Source of the DNA: Paraphysomonas bandaiensis
Lineage: Eukaryota > Chrysophyceae
Reading direction: 5' to 3'
Assembly: GCA_965644295.1 (NCBI GenBank)
Contig: CBFFRP010000394.1
Coordinates: 62,001-126,000, forward strand
DNA: 64,000 bases
A program made the position numbers and the translations under genes. Shown here one piece after another: positions 20,901 through 35,439 of this stretch. A model generated the notes under the pieces. That model did no database searches. It was not told the origin of the DNA and saw only the letters and a list, made by a program, of their open reading frames with translations. The stretch's first letter is position 1. The number at the start of each line of letters is the position of its first letter.

Positions 20901-23505
20901 ACGGCCTCAAATCCGAGTACGAACTGTGCAAGGAAGTGTCCGTCGGTAGCTAGAAGTTCTGCCAACGAGCGTGGCTCCATGTTGTTCGCCATGAACGGCG
21001 TCCATGGGAATGTGAGACCCCCAGCGTCTAATTCTCCAAACCATTCAACCACAGCATCGGGGACACCTAGCCGAGCCCATGCTAGTTTCATTAGATTAGG
21101 TGTTATGGAGTCGAATGCTTTTTTGAAGTCCCAGAGCGTGCAGATGTGTTGGGCATTGTGACGTCTGGCTAGAACCCTTAAAATGGCCGTGTCTGTGCCA
21201 TTTCTCCAGCGATATCCATGTTGGGACGGGTGTAGGATCTGCTGTTCCTCCCAGACTGTGAGTATCCTGTGGGAGATTATTCTTGTCAGAATTTTCCGTG
21301 ATATTTCGAGCAGACCGATCGGTCGAAGGTTGGAAAAAGAGGGTTCTCCTGGTTTCTTGAGTATGGGGGTCATTACTCTGTCTCTCCACCAAGTAGGCAC
21401 GTGTTTGTGCTTCCAGAGCGACTTGATAAGGGTGAATGCTTCCTGTTGTATGGCTGGAGGCCAGGATTTGACCATGTTGGATGAGACCATGGAGGGTCCG
21501 GGAGCCCGGTTGAAGGATATGGAATGTAGGGTGGAGTAGAATTCTTCGTGCGTGATGTCCTTCTCTAAAGCCTTTCCAAGTAGGTCCGCCATTTCTGGTT
21601 TAGCTTTAGTGCATAGTGCACGTCGTAGTCCGTGTTGTAGGGTAAGGGGTATGTTCGAGCACGGATGGAGGGGCTCCTGGGAAGTCACCGATTGAGGGTC
21701 AAGGAGGGTTTTCCACCAGTTGGGGTCGTCCTGTAGTCTTTGTGCGACTGGGTCCAGTCCTGCAGGTTCCGCGTGGTGGTCTCGAAAGTGTTTGTTGATT
21801 CCTTCGTGGATGTCTTGCGGGGTAGTGAGAAGTGTCCCGTCAGTAGTTCTCACTGTCGTTAGTCGAAGTGGCGTTTTGATTTTAAGTCCTATCTTCTGCA
21901 GTACTGCTTGTAGTCTTCTCTGTTCTAGTAGTGCTTCCATTTGGTTTGTACGGTCTGTGAGCCTCTTGCGCATCTCCGTCCTGCCTCGTCCGTGCAAGAG
22001 TCCTCGCATTCGTATCACAATGTGTAGAAGGTTCTTCTTGGTGACTTGTTTGGCATTCCAGCTCAGAATGGCTCTGGGGTCTGCTGATCGGTAATCATTC
22101 CTGAAGTTGATGTCAGCTATTCCTTTCGCAGGTCCCGTGGAGTTTTGGAGGTACGAGTTCCCGCGCTCCTGCCAGGCGGTGATGAGCACGTGGATCGGAT
22201 TGCGTAATGGGGATCCACGCCATCCGTGTCTTTTATATCCAGCTGAGTTAAACATTTTCTGAACTATCTTTATTACCATAACCATCCCTTCTTGAATTAC
22301 CCTCATTTCCGGGGAGAAACCATCTTTAAAATGTGAACGAATTCGCTGACACCGGTCATGGAGCCTCGTGCGACGGCTGTAGCGGGGACCCTTTGCTGTA
22401 AGCGTTGCCTGCAAGGTGATGTGATGTATCGCCGCTAGTCGGGTGGCTGCAGTCTCTGGGTCTAGTGTTGGGCTGAGGCTCGTGTCTATAGGGGGCAGTT
22501 GGGCGTGTAGCATGAGAAGTTCGGCAGTGTACGCTTTTACCTCCTCAGGATCCCTTGGGTTGATGTTTAGGCGAGGAGGTATTTTTAAGTGTGACTCTGG
22601 GGAAGAGATATCTTGTGTTACAGTAATATTGAATCCAACCCAAACCGGCCTATGGTCAAACGCTGCTGCAATTAAGGTGGGGGAATTGAGGCATCCGGTG
22701 TCAGTGATTCGCATATGCTGTGGAAGTGGCGTATGTAGTATGTGATCGATACGCGAGATTCCCTTGTCCAATCTGTGGAATGTGTGAAAAGCTTGCCGTT
22801 GGAGTAATTGTGTGATTAGTGGCGCCGACAGCTGGAGTTTACCGGCTAGTGGGCGTATATCTCTATTCGTGGTGTGCGTTTCCATGGATCCGTTAAAGTC
22901 GCCTGCAATGATTACCGTGTGACCTCTGGCCCGGGCCTTGGTAACCCATTTAGTGATGATGTTGCAGAGGAGATCATATGGGGCAACCGGTTTAGTGTTG
23001 CGGGTCGCTTTCCCTATCGTGGTCAGTTTGCTCCATAAGGTACACGAACCAGGGGTGGATGGTTTAGGTGGTAAGTAGACGCTTATTATCACCAGGGTTT
23101 GTGTAGGGGAGGTTTTGAATTCCAGTCTCCCGACTAGACCAAGGCCAGTGAAGTCCGCTTTGGTAGAAGCTAGGCGGCGTTTCCATCTCTCACTCACAAT
23201 GGCTGCGGTCCCCCCCATGAGTGGGTCACGGTTAGTGACCTTGTAGGTCTTGTTGAGAAATAAGCATACCCTAGATCCTTGAATGGCGTCCTCAACGGTC
23301 TGCGCGAAGAAGCGGGCTTGAGTACATGTTAGTCTCACATCCTGCAGCAGTAGTATGTCTAACTGTTGCTTGTTGAAATGTCGGATAATGGCCTTTAGTT
23401 TGCTTCTGAACGATGCTGGGTTTCCATTGGTGTTCCAAGTGGAGAGTCGGAGTCCTGTGTCTGTAGGTGTGTTGCCCTGCTGTTCGTTGGTTGAACCTCT
23501 TTTGT
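17947..23505 (-). mobile_element. LINE (non-LTR retrotransposon), 5'-truncated
   Basis: 5559-bp insertion on the minus strand between the two copies of the 1188-bp duplication. The 3' UTR (about 18181-17947) contains the tail shared with short dispersed repeats elsewhere in this window, including the hairpin GCACC-TT-GGTGC and 'aacgcctattgctaaataaaa', and ends in an AT-rich tail. No 5' UTR or start codon is present before the coding frame meets the junction at 23505, so the element looks 5'-truncated. Confidence 0.9.
18182..23503 (-). CDS. LINE polyprotein: endonuclease, reverse transcriptase, RNase H
   Basis: One uninterrupted frame of 1773 codons lacking an initiator Met at the truncated 5' end. 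Domains in order: an APE-type endonuclease (WNTNGNP, LQDVR where LQE is usual, GDFNGSM, RIDHIL, FDHRPV); a reverse transcriptase (KKPGEPSFSNLRPI, palm motif DFKKAFDSI, GITQGG, catalytic FADD); an RNase H (FTDGSYTP, AYELMGAA, INTDCKAV, ADAVAGGD); then a Cys/His motif C-x2-C...H-x2-C-x2-C typical after the RNase H of I/Tad-like clades. All expected catalytic acidic residues appear present and no stop interrupts the frame, suggesting recent insertion. It acts by target-primed reverse transcription. Clade assignment is tentative. Confidence 0.93.
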   Translation of the reverse strand, partial: KRGSTNEQQGNTPTDTGLRLSTWNTNGNPASFRSKLKAIIRHFNKQQLDILLLQDVRLTCTQARFFAQTVEDAIQGSRVCLFLNKTYKVTNRDPLMGGTAAIVSERWKRRLASTKADFTGLGLVGRLEFKTSPTQTLVIISVYLPPKPSTPGSCTLWSKLTTIGKATRNTKPVAPYDLLCNIITKWVTKARARGHTVIIAGDFNGSMETHTTNRDIRPLAGKLQLSAPLITQLLQRQAFHTFHRLDKGISRIDHILHTPLPQHMRITDTGCLNSPTLIAAAFDHRPVWVGFNITVTQDISSPESHLKIPPRLNINPRDPEEVKAYTAELLMLHAQLPPIDTSLSPTLDPETAATRLAAIHHITLQATLTAKGPRYSRRTRLHDRCQRIRSHFKDGFSPEMRVIQEGMVMVIKIVQKMFNSAGYKRHGWRGSPLRNPIHVLITAWQERGNSYLQNSTGPAKGIADINFRNDYRSADPRAILSWNAKQVTKKNLLHIVIRMRGLLHGRGRTEMRKRLTDRTNQMEALLEQRRLQAVLQKIGLKIKTPLRLTTVRTTDGTLLTTPQDIHEGINKHFRDHHAEPAGLDPVAQRLQDDPNWWKTLLDPQSVTSQEPLHPCSNIPLTLQHGLRRALCTKAKPEMADLLGKALEKDITHEEFYSTLHSISFNRAPGPSMVSSNMVKSWPPAIQQEAFTLIKSLWKHKHVPTWWRDRVMTPILKKPGEPSFSNLRPIGLLEISRKILTRIISHRILTVWEEQQILHPSQHGYRWRNGTDTAILRVLARRHNAQHICTLWDFKKAFDSITPNLMKLAWARLGVPDAVVEWFGELDAGGLTFPWTPFMANNMEPRSLAELLATDGHFLAQFVLGFEAVRGITQGGTESTCAWVALHDILLTWLDLDLRAICLTPSPLLLTPNSKKKVSFADDITTIDVSITQAQETAIRTSAFCSFSGMELSVPKVICTFFPHLRENLAQVKQTGHITLYDWYWRPQPVPIQTTHESIHYLGADLPLTPTDTDSYNWCTNYLKAAGTHLGIRHASAGCKVMVIETQIIPTLLYKATKASWPLQYYKNIDSTCANLYRKALSLSPGYPTELIYLSLRHNGLGMKRFSDSAQEQKWGSLQRAIILGGDAGDAAHFLLTQTIAPYPNYHHFALSLREWGTEVGLTLQQPDSPEPQDTNTLTNIIRTLELDDVTADTYQAIFTDGSYTPTALSPRRITHVNPRTRWAHYGGAAAVWLPPEDEWKNGTTKILRLETPFSDVPGLGPYAYELMGAAMALILSARLPSHIPINTDCKAVCIRTHEALSARRRALGHRAKGVLLESIAANNDCTRTVAWVRSHPERRTSDESEWTYEDKGIYIADAVAGGDLLEVDRLLGRQNYTVCNMEVDQAIERILTEGLWHWRLTGERRPYRTSPLLTDFQSLRNQRTLEAYTALRDQRYGHNPDRAPGYWKDSGALLPRKLAQADGGPSKDKVSSHLRQRVLNAALTWDKSFSIGRNRAKTKHGLDMAKAVCSDCGFRLDSLKHMCLDCTNDTITQIRESAFHSHKNALLEEMRNPELPQWTTTVLQRISSRAWNPSVPQVERFWTGTITMTQLEMVFGDHIHESLTSQGLRSIESAIIKLLLPLFAAAKLMIQDRGRRYVTLRKGPPRLLPRPSPNHRQKRKRPRVLRLLGIHRRTETGTPPTVPLNPTNHTQRTIATDRMKPTGPRQRRRHLRQLHLCPTPKRCMATPPHSTTPSTSQSTHLVLGTLRTLIQNPVPQSQAEPYPKGRPPDNTRQ

Positions 23506-24693
23506 CAGCAACCCAACTTAATGAAAGACATCAGAAAAATGCTGAAAGGTCGAAAACTTCATTTAAATGTGGTGCACCAATTGTCAACTGTGGTAGAAGT
23601 TAGAAATGAAGACACCCTTCATATGCCAAACCATCAAACAGCTATGAGCGCTCAGGTAGCCACCACTCAAAATACAAAAAAAACACGCACACGTGTGAGA
23701 TCATTCAACAGTGACGATGGAGATAATCCTCAGTCCTCAAATCAAATGCTGAATAAACCGTCGAGCAAGCCAAACAGTCGCTCCGGTAGCAAACCTCCAA
23801 GTCGACATATTAGTCGTGGTAACAGTGTAGCCCCCAGTAGAGATGGAAGTCGTGCCAACAGTACTAATCCCAGTAGAGACGGCAGTCGTGCCAATTCGGC
23901 ATGTAGTGATAGCGGAGATGGTGTCACTCGGAAATCTGGTGGTAGTGACATGAGGTCGTCGATTAGTAGTACACAAGACAGTTTCGCTGACGTTTTGCGT
24001 GCAAACACTGCTAGTTTGAGTCACTCCGTTAGCGACACAAGAGCTTCTGGAGATAATACTATGGATCATGTGAGAGGGCGTTCTCGTTTGACTCCCGAAG
24101 AGGAAGCTGAATTGAAGAGAAGTCTCAAAGCCCATATTCAGGCTCCAGCTAGTTTAATGAAGCACAGCAAGTTGAAAAAATCCTCAGATAATCCCTCTGA
24201 GACCATCAAACTACTTGATATGGAGCATGGTGATGATAGTGACGAAGAGGAAAAGGAAATCGATGACGATATGTTGCGCAGAAAGCAAAAGAGGGAGAGT
24301 AATGCGAAAAAGAGGAACAAGAGGCTAGAGCATCAACATAGAACAGACCCTTATTTTCGAGAGGGTAGAACACATTTGAGATATAGGAAAGACAAAATTG
24401 CCGACACGGATTGATCGGTGAATCGTACGCAGTACAATACATGGGACCAGTTTTGTTTCTCTAGTCTTTTTGGTATAAATATTTTCTTGACTTCAGTTGT
24501 AGCGTAGCCAATGTGACGTAGCCCTAACGGTCCGCTTCAGTGTGTTGTCGATTCTTGTACCATACTACTCATCTTATAGCGTAACACGCCCAGTATTCGT
24601 TGTGTGTCTCTAGGAAGTGGTATAAGCTATTGATACCTATTTATACCTGTTGTGATAGTAAATAATTGTTGTACAAAAATAATTTATGAATAT
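23506..24693 (+). pseudogene. Duplicated 3' half of EF-hand gene (copy 2)
   Basis: Second copy of 16759-17946, carrying codons from within exon 2 of the EF-hand gene to its stop at 24414, plus the 3' UTR. It lacks the start codon, exon 1 and all EF hands, and is preceded by the LINE's truncated 5' end, so it should not make the normal protein. The frame is intact, and an ATG lies at 23521. Whether a short Ser/Arg-rich product is made is unknown. Confidence 0.88.
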
Positions 24694-24941
24694 TAGGTGT
24701 GTGTCGTATTCTTTCAGCTACTGATATATCTCACTGTTTTCGTACTTGGACATAAAATCACACACAGGGTTATGGCGAGGCAACAGAAAGAAGATAGATA
24801 AATAATCATTCATATCAATATATATATTATAGCATTGAATTTGTCATAGATTGTGTATTCTGGCAGTTGCCATCATAAATCTGTCAAATTTAATATAGTA
24901 TTAGGATGGTGAAATAACTGTATACAGAACTTGGTATATAC
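24694..24941. other. Intergenic between duplication and MITE
   Basis: AT-rich unique sequence beyond the second copy; nothing recognised. Confidence 0.4.
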
Positions 24942-25060
24942 CAGGGCCTGGTAACCATTAATGGCCATTATAATTGCCGGGACATTTTTCCTTAATGCCA
25001 TTATAATTGCCGGGAACTGGACTACCATTTTAATGAGCCATTAATGGTTATCAGGCCCTG
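24942..25060. mobile_element. hAT-type MITE with 8-bp target duplication
   Basis: 119-bp element with terminal inverted repeats beginning CAGGGCCTG and ending CAGGCCCTG, about 24 bp with one mismatch. It is flanked by a perfect 8-bp direct repeat GTATATAC at 24934-24941 and 25061-25068. The CAGGG-type termini and 8-bp duplication are hallmarks of hAT superfamily miniature elements. The interior holds a direct repeat of 'ccattataattgccggga'. Confidence 0.9.
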
Positions 25061-25242
25061 GTATATACTATATGCTATATGCTTGATATATAAATTACAA
25101 TCAATATCGCTCACATATCATTCATTATCTTTTCGCCAAATTCATCTTATCTCAACTACTAAACATTTTCATACAATCTTAGATTTTAGAGATAGTCTCT
25201 CAATCTTGTACGGTCAATATATATCAGTTTCACTACAACAAT

Positions 25243-25620
25243 CCCTCAACAAAGAAGTCGGGCTCGCGCCTTTTCGTGGTGTTCTAGGGGACAAAAGTAT
25301 TGGAGATATATCTCCGGGAAACTAACGTGAGCCGAATATATATTGTCAGCAGATATGCAGATATTGTTCTCCCCACTCATAGCCTAATGATTGTGTAGAC
25401 GTATTTGGGCCTTGACGAATAAACAGGGCATCCTGGAATGGGCCCATATCAAGGGCATCCGGGTTCCGGGGTATTGGGCTGCCTACTGAAGTCAAGCATT
25501 CGGACTGTTAACCTGAAGGACAGCGAGGCTTTCGGTGACGCACAAGCAGCTTTCGTAGGGCCAAATAATAGGATATCAGTGTTATGCACTGGTTAGTTCT
25601 CTGTTTCTAATTCGTTTCAA
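25243..25620 (+). repeat. Dispersed repeat sharing LINE 3' tail
   Basis: Shares blocks with 43926-44495: 'gggaaactaacgtgagccg', 'cccactcatagcc', 'ctactgaagtcaagc' and the region 'agctttcgta...aataggatatcag'. The right part corresponds to the LINE 3' UTR read in its sense direction, although the hairpin is degraded here. It is probably a SINE-like or truncated LINE copy, aged by mutation. Confidence 0.65.
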
Positions 25621-25806
25621 ATGTGCTTTGATATATTCTAAGTCATTGAAAACATTATAATCAGAAAATAATTACAATATATTAAAACTAAAAATAGGGC
25701 ACATTGTTCCATCCTAACAATTATCCGTGCAGTGGTATCCTAATATACTTTTATTATTGATGGTGCTATACATGTATTATAAAAGGGGGTTTCCGCTTTA
25801 AAAAAT

Positions 25807-28800
25807 CTAAGGTATTGGGTTGACAGTATCGCTCCCCTCTAAACTGCATCCAGCTGCATCGCAGAACTTGTCTGGCACCTCATTGTCATCAACTCTATGG
25901 CTCATTACATATGATTTTAAATCAAGTGGCCTTATCTTCGACAGCTCAGAAATATATATCTCATGAGAGATGGACTCATAGGGCATTTGTGCGTAAGCAT
26001 TAGATGTGTCTGATGAGCTGAACTTCTTATTGACGCGGGGCAGAAACGAAACCCCTTTCAACTGGTACTGGTATAAATCCAGTGCATGCCGAAGCTGGTC
26101 GCCCTCTTTCTCTGGATCGAATGTCACTGTACAACTGACCTGTGTATAAACATAACCACCGATTAGTACTCTTCCATTGTTATATACAAAACTTCGTACA
26201 GCATGCATGAATCTTTTAATATGTGACGAAAAGTACTGAAATGGTTTCAATCACTCATCACTAAACCTACTTGGTTATCAGCCCAGTACTTTTGAAGAAA
26301 TGCCGCTATTCCTAACTGCTCCCACATTGAAACATCATCTAGGGTGCGAACTACATACTAGATATTAGAAAGACAGAGGTGCAGGATTTCTTAGATGCAA
26401 TCACCGAACGGTACTCTGCAGTACGCACTATGCATATTTAATACATACATCACTATAATCATTCCATACCTCCCTCTCCGGCATCTACAGGAAACGAAAC
26501 AACGACAGTATTCTCGTCACCTACAGCAGGCTCGATTGAATACCCCGCCTCTTGAAGTGGGGCTATCAGTTCCGAATCCCGCGATAGCCTAACTCGTCGG
26601 AGATAAAAACGACTCTCTGGGAAATGCATACCCGGTGTTGCTCCTGATAACACGTGAGTTGTTTGGTACTTGTGCCAAGATATCCACAGAACAAAATGAC
26701 ATTATATACACTACTTTCACATATCACGCACCTGCTAATAAGGATACTGTCCCCGAGGGCTTAATAGATGTCGTTTTGATTGACAAAGGTACACCAAATC
26801 TCTCAGATAGTTGGTTATCAACTTGCTGGATATGGTTGTAGCCAGCGTCACACCAATTTTTGAGCTCGTGTATGCCCTGTTGTGCAATAAATTGCGCAAT
26901 TCCTACGCAGAAAAACGTTACCATTCACCACTAACATATTATATACACGAGCAGCTCAATATAGAAGAGGAAACAAGTAGTAGTGCATCCTATATGCCTT
27001 CATATAAATAGTACTACAACACACCACAGTACAGAGGCGTAATGCGTACACTACCTAGCCTATGCTTCATAACAAACACGTGTACATTAAAATAATATAA
27101 ATGTACCTGACATAGATGCCCCAATCCTTCGATTCCTCAACATAATGGCGTTGCTCTGAGGCCAGTGTGTTGGGCCAAGAGTGACCGACTTGGCATACGT
27201 TAATGCCACCTAATATTGGATTAATAAGAATGCAGGACACTATGTAAACAATACGATTAATCTAGGATGTCTTATCCTCTGAGTATATAACACGAAAAAA
27301 TGAACGCAACTCATCACATAACGATTACAGTAGCATATGACACAATCATCTAGCATAGCTAAACGATGGTATAGATTACTTAGAGAAATCGCACCCAGTG
27401 TGTGCAAGGCTTACCTTGAGAGTTTCCATATAGTCGTCCATACTGGTATGTCTTACAGGAAAAGTTTCCACTAAGCAACACATCTCATAACTCTCGAGAG
27501 TCTGCTCCAAACAGGGGTTCCCACCAGTCGCCCTCTCATCCAGATTGTTTGCTTCATCTCCCATGCGACTATACGCTCGCATATTTTCCAACCATGCAAA
27601 TCCAGGCTATATAAAATAATAAAATTTAGATGTATAGGAATACGTATAGCCTCCATTTCGTTACTTGATGTACGCATGGCACTCAATACACAAAAAACTG
27701 CCAATTATACTCTATATACCATGCTACTCAGCTGTCGAGATATATTCATACACAATTATAGGAGCTGTGCTCAGCGCATACACTACTATCCTATCTATCG
27801 ACACAGTTATGTAGAATATATTGGATGCTCACCTCTCCATTGATCTTCACCTTGTCACATACTCCACCATAATCCATACCTAAGCTAGCAAAAACACTAT
27901 TATTGGAAGTCCACCCGTATGCCTCTCTATGTGGGTTGACTTTATAGTCTTTAAGAGATATATATTCATCACTAAAAGGATCTCCAAAAGCTATTTCAGC
28001 GGTTCTACGCACATTACCACTAACAACACACTTTCCAATGATATTCATAATATCCACGATGTGTGTCACAGAGAGAGGTTTTCCTGAACTTTCCAGTAAT
28101 ATAGAAATGATACTCTGGTGCATATCTTTCAGTATATTAGGGCCTTGACTGGTACCGCCAAAACCCTTAATGGGAACGCCAGCAGGTCGAATTTGGGAAT
28201 AGTCAAATGTAGGCACAGCATGAGCCTTTGAATCCTCGTTCAAAAATGCATCTAAAAGTATGCGAAGACTCTGTACCCAACCCTCTCTGGAATCTGGTAC
28301 CACAAAAGTTTCATTATAGTTGTGGGTGATAATAGCAGGGTGTGTAAAACTGCGTGTGCGAGACGGCTTGTGGTGAGTGTGCCCACATGAATCCGAGCAA
28401 GAGCTGGTGTGTACATGGTGCATCTTCTCTGATGTTTCCTGTGATGAACTGCTGTCATGCCCAGTGGAAGTACCACTAACTGTATGATTAAGAGGTGGAC
28501 TGGTCTCTGTAGGACGTTGGTGTGACTGAGATGAGGAAGATGAATCACTTTCCAAGTGCCGAATGGTCAGAGTGCCAGCACCAAGAGTGTCGAAACCCAC
28601 CCCAACACCTGCGTTGTACTATCAGTTGCACAATATACTTTACTCCACACATACTAAGTTACTACTTACCCAGCATAGAGGCATCCATGAGGAAACAAAA
28701 AGGTCCAGTAGGATCTTGCTTCAAATCTTCTGTACTAACAAAGGCGCAATTATTAAGTGCAGCATATAACTTTCTCTTTCTTGTTAAAGCTGTTCCCATC

Positions 28801-29298
28801 GCCCATAAACCTCGGCCAGGTGGCAAAAACTTCATCTCAAACATTCGAGTAAACATGTCTTGTGCCTCTTCTTGAGCACTTGTTTCGTCCCACGGCATTC
28901 CTGTTTTCTCCATCCACTCTTTTTGCATCGTATACGTACCATTTACAACCTACATATATCCATATATGAAACTTAAACACAGAATATAATTGAAACACAC
29001 CCGCTGTACGGTTTGATACCACTGCTCTTTGGCACCACTCTCAAGTGTTCTGGAATACGTCCGCATATATACAAACTCTCCTAATCCATTAAAGCCAAAT
29101 GGAGGAGATTTAGATGCAAAGCTATCAACAAATTCATTGTTTAGTTCAAATACTGATAAGAGAGGCTGAGTGGTTGATAATTTACGTATCTGTTAATAAC
29201 AATGATCATAATAGGAATTAGTGTATATATATGTATATTACATGATGAATAGATGATCGAAAGGTTCCTATGAATCGAGTGGGTTTAGTAAGATACAT
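25807..29298 (-). CDS. Adenosylcobalamin-dependent (class II) ribonucleotide reductase
   Basis: Ten exons joined in phase: 29298-29242, 29189-29001, 28949-28670, 28608-27833, 27606-27415, 27209-27107, 26902-26732, 26643-26470, 26350-26271 and 26139-25807; 784 aa. It reduces ribonucleotides to deoxyribonucleotides using a B12 radical; monomeric class II enzymes typically use triphosphates. Catalytic residues are visible: first cysteine in NNCAF, the N-P-C-x-E thiyl site in GGNPCLEQ, the partner cysteine in EMCCLVETFP, and a C-terminal C-x4-C shuttle pair (CDAAGC). The N terminus (MYLTKPTRFIGTFRSS) is basic and lacks acidic residues, like a mitochondrial presequence. A roughly 70-residue Ser/His-rich insert follows GAGTLTIRHLE. 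Head-to-head with isocitrate dehydrogenase. Confidence 0.95.
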
Positions 29299-33133
<3,835 letters not shown>

Positions 33134-33691
33134 GGTCATCAGCTAGCGAGCAACTACTGTGCCGATTTACTCCCATAATCTATGTCACTGTGATTAATTC
33201 AGCTGTTGGAGTTGTCGAAGTTCACGTTTTAATAATGAGCAATCTCTACTGATTTTTTAGAAAGCACTAGCTGATCTTTGTGACTAAAATATGCAGGACG
33301 GACAGGATTTGCTGAATAAAGTTTTACTATTGCAAAGTTGGCTGTCCGTTACACACGGAAAAGTTAAATGTCTCGCCGGTAAGTGACATACTACGCAATG
33401 CTACAATTCAACAAAGTTCGGCCTTCTGAAATAACACTGGCTAATAATCAATTGTGTGCTATTTATAGTACTGACGAGTATTATAAAGAGATCCCTTAAC
33501 ACCCTGCAACGTACTCGTATATCATCCTACAGAATACCGACGTATACCATCATAATATTGTACGGGCTACCATAAACATCCGTTACGTCTATATGTACGG
33601 ATCGTCCCGGTAGACTCCAACCCTACATCTGGCCTTTATACTCGTATCTTCTAATCTAATTATAACTGCCATCTACATCTCATCTCATCGT
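33134..33691. other. Intergenic, no gene seen
   Basis: Sequence downstream of isocitrate dehydrogenase. No protein-like frame or RNA gene recognised. Confidence 0.45.
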
Positions 33692-33883
33692 CTATTTAAC
33701 GCTACACCCGCAAGCACCAAGGTGCAAAACCCTTTTCGCTCTATCACTCAAAGCAAACTGCTTGACTTCATCAAACAACTCAATACCCCGCTTACCGCTT
33801 GTACTCTTGAGGTGGCCTATTCCCGGATGAGCTTGAGGTGAGCACATTCCCGAATGCCCGTTTATTCGTCAGAGCCCAAAGAT
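33692..33883 (-). repeat. LINE-tail repeat, split by LTR element
   Basis: Contains 'tatttaacgctac' and 'gcaagcaccaaggtgcaa', the hairpin core shared with the LINE 3' UTR, then 'cgtttattcgtcag.gcccaaagat' as in the copy at 54761-54781. The copy resumes after the LTR retrotransposon at 35972 ('gaatacacaagctacgcttatatt'), showing the LTR element inserted into an older repeat. Confidence 0.75.
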
Positions 33884-34151
33884 TGTTGAGTTTTGCTGTT
33901 TAAGCAATTAAAAGCTGTAATTCGAAGATATTGGAATTATGACGGTTACTGGAGAATACAGTAGTGATGAGCTGTATTATGAGAAGTGATATCATGACGA
34001 TGTAAGATCGTACTAGAAATGAGTGGTAGTAGAGATAACGTGATATATAGTTTATTATATTTATTTTAATCTTCTCTCATCTTAACTTGATTAATGAGTG
34101 AATACACGTCCAGTTAACTTAGTAATCATCCAATTGTGTCATAACTTGACA
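33884..34151 (+). repeat. Left LTR, 268 bp
   Basis: Starts TGTTGAG and ends TTGACA. Identical by eye to 35704-35971. Confidence 0.95.
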
Positions 34152-34602
34152 TGGTAGCGGATGGTAGTTGGAAGCAACTGCTGAAGTGTGACCATTGGAA
34201 TGTACTGGACAGAGAAGTAGGAGTGATACTGCTGTGTACAGTAGAAACATACAGTATATAGGATATAAAACCAGTATTATTTATGAAAATCGGGGTTTTC
34301 ATACGAACATGACAGAAAAAGTAGACTGGAAATGATGACTGCTATTGTTATGTACTGTAGCTATGTTGTAGTGGTTGATGAATGTATGAACCCTCTGAAG
34401 AGACCTGCATAATTATCAGAATGATGTCTACCCATGGATGGAGTGTGAGCACGGTGATTCAGTAATGTGTCTGATTCTGTGGATGGGGGTGTAGTGTGCT
34501 ATCGATGGGGGTGCAAGTGATGAGGAGTGACCCACTGGTCCGAACTGTTTCAGAGTTCAGCCAACTTGAAGTCGATATAGTCGTGTATAACCGCCGGCTG
34601 TA

Positions 34603-34915
34603 CTAAAAACCTCGTTCTTGTGACGACAAGAGAGGTGGGTCTTCATCTACGCCGGCTTCGTGGGGAACACATAACAAGTCTATACGGCGGATGAGATTCC
34701 AGGGAAGAGATTGTCCCTTCGTACTTTGCCAGAGAGTAGTGCGGGTGCTGTATCTAGTGAGACGGCTGTACTATAAAAACCTCGTTTTTGTGATGAAAAA
34801 AAAGGGGTGGATCTTCATCTACACGCCGGCTTCGGGTGGTGCGCCCAATAAGTCTAAACGGCGGATGAGATTCCAGGGAAGAGAATGTCCCTTCGTACTT
34901 TGCCTAGTGATACTG
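34603..34915 (+). repeat. Internal tandem duplication in LTR element
   Basis: Two copies about 170 bp apart share 'aaaacctcgtt', 'cttcatctac', 'gccggcttcg' and 'cggcggatgagattccaggg'. Both copies encode a short peptide RMRFQGR followed by CPFVLC in one frame, but no long ORF exists (34691-34945 and 34885-35097 are the longest). Coding function is doubtful. Confidence 0.7.
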
Positions 34916-35439
34916 TGTATACTAAGTCTAGTGAGATCAGCGTGAATCGTGTCTGTGAGACTGTACCTGCTGAGTCTAGGGAGACTTGTGTGGTAAGCGT
35001 ACGGGTGTTGACTAGTGTGTCCATCCTGGGTGAGGTAAACCTTTATGATGAGGAGATTGTCAATCTGTGTGATGACAGTGACTGTTCTAATAACTAACAT
35101 AATATGTCTAATTATAGAGAGACCAAGGCATAATATATGAGAAGTTTGTTAATTGCCTTGATTTGCTTCAGTGTGTAAGTAGCAGGCTGTGTCTGCTGGC
35201 ATGCAGGAACTGGTGTGGCTTCGGGGGGTGTTGATCGAACTGGGACTTCGATTGTACGAATCCACTCCATTCTTCCTGACAGCCAGAGCGCACGTGACTT
35301 AGCGTTGAAGTTGAATGATGTGGTGTGATTTATCTCAGTGACGAGGATAAGAAATCATACGTGCTGTTATCAGAGACAGAAGATCTTTCAGATGTGTTGT
35401 CTATGGTGAGACTTGCTGAAACGTCGGAGTCATACGTCC

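Noticed and set aside
18309-22745. Plus-strand ORFs of 70-150 codons over the LINE
   Set aside because: Antisense shadows of the intact LINE reading frame.
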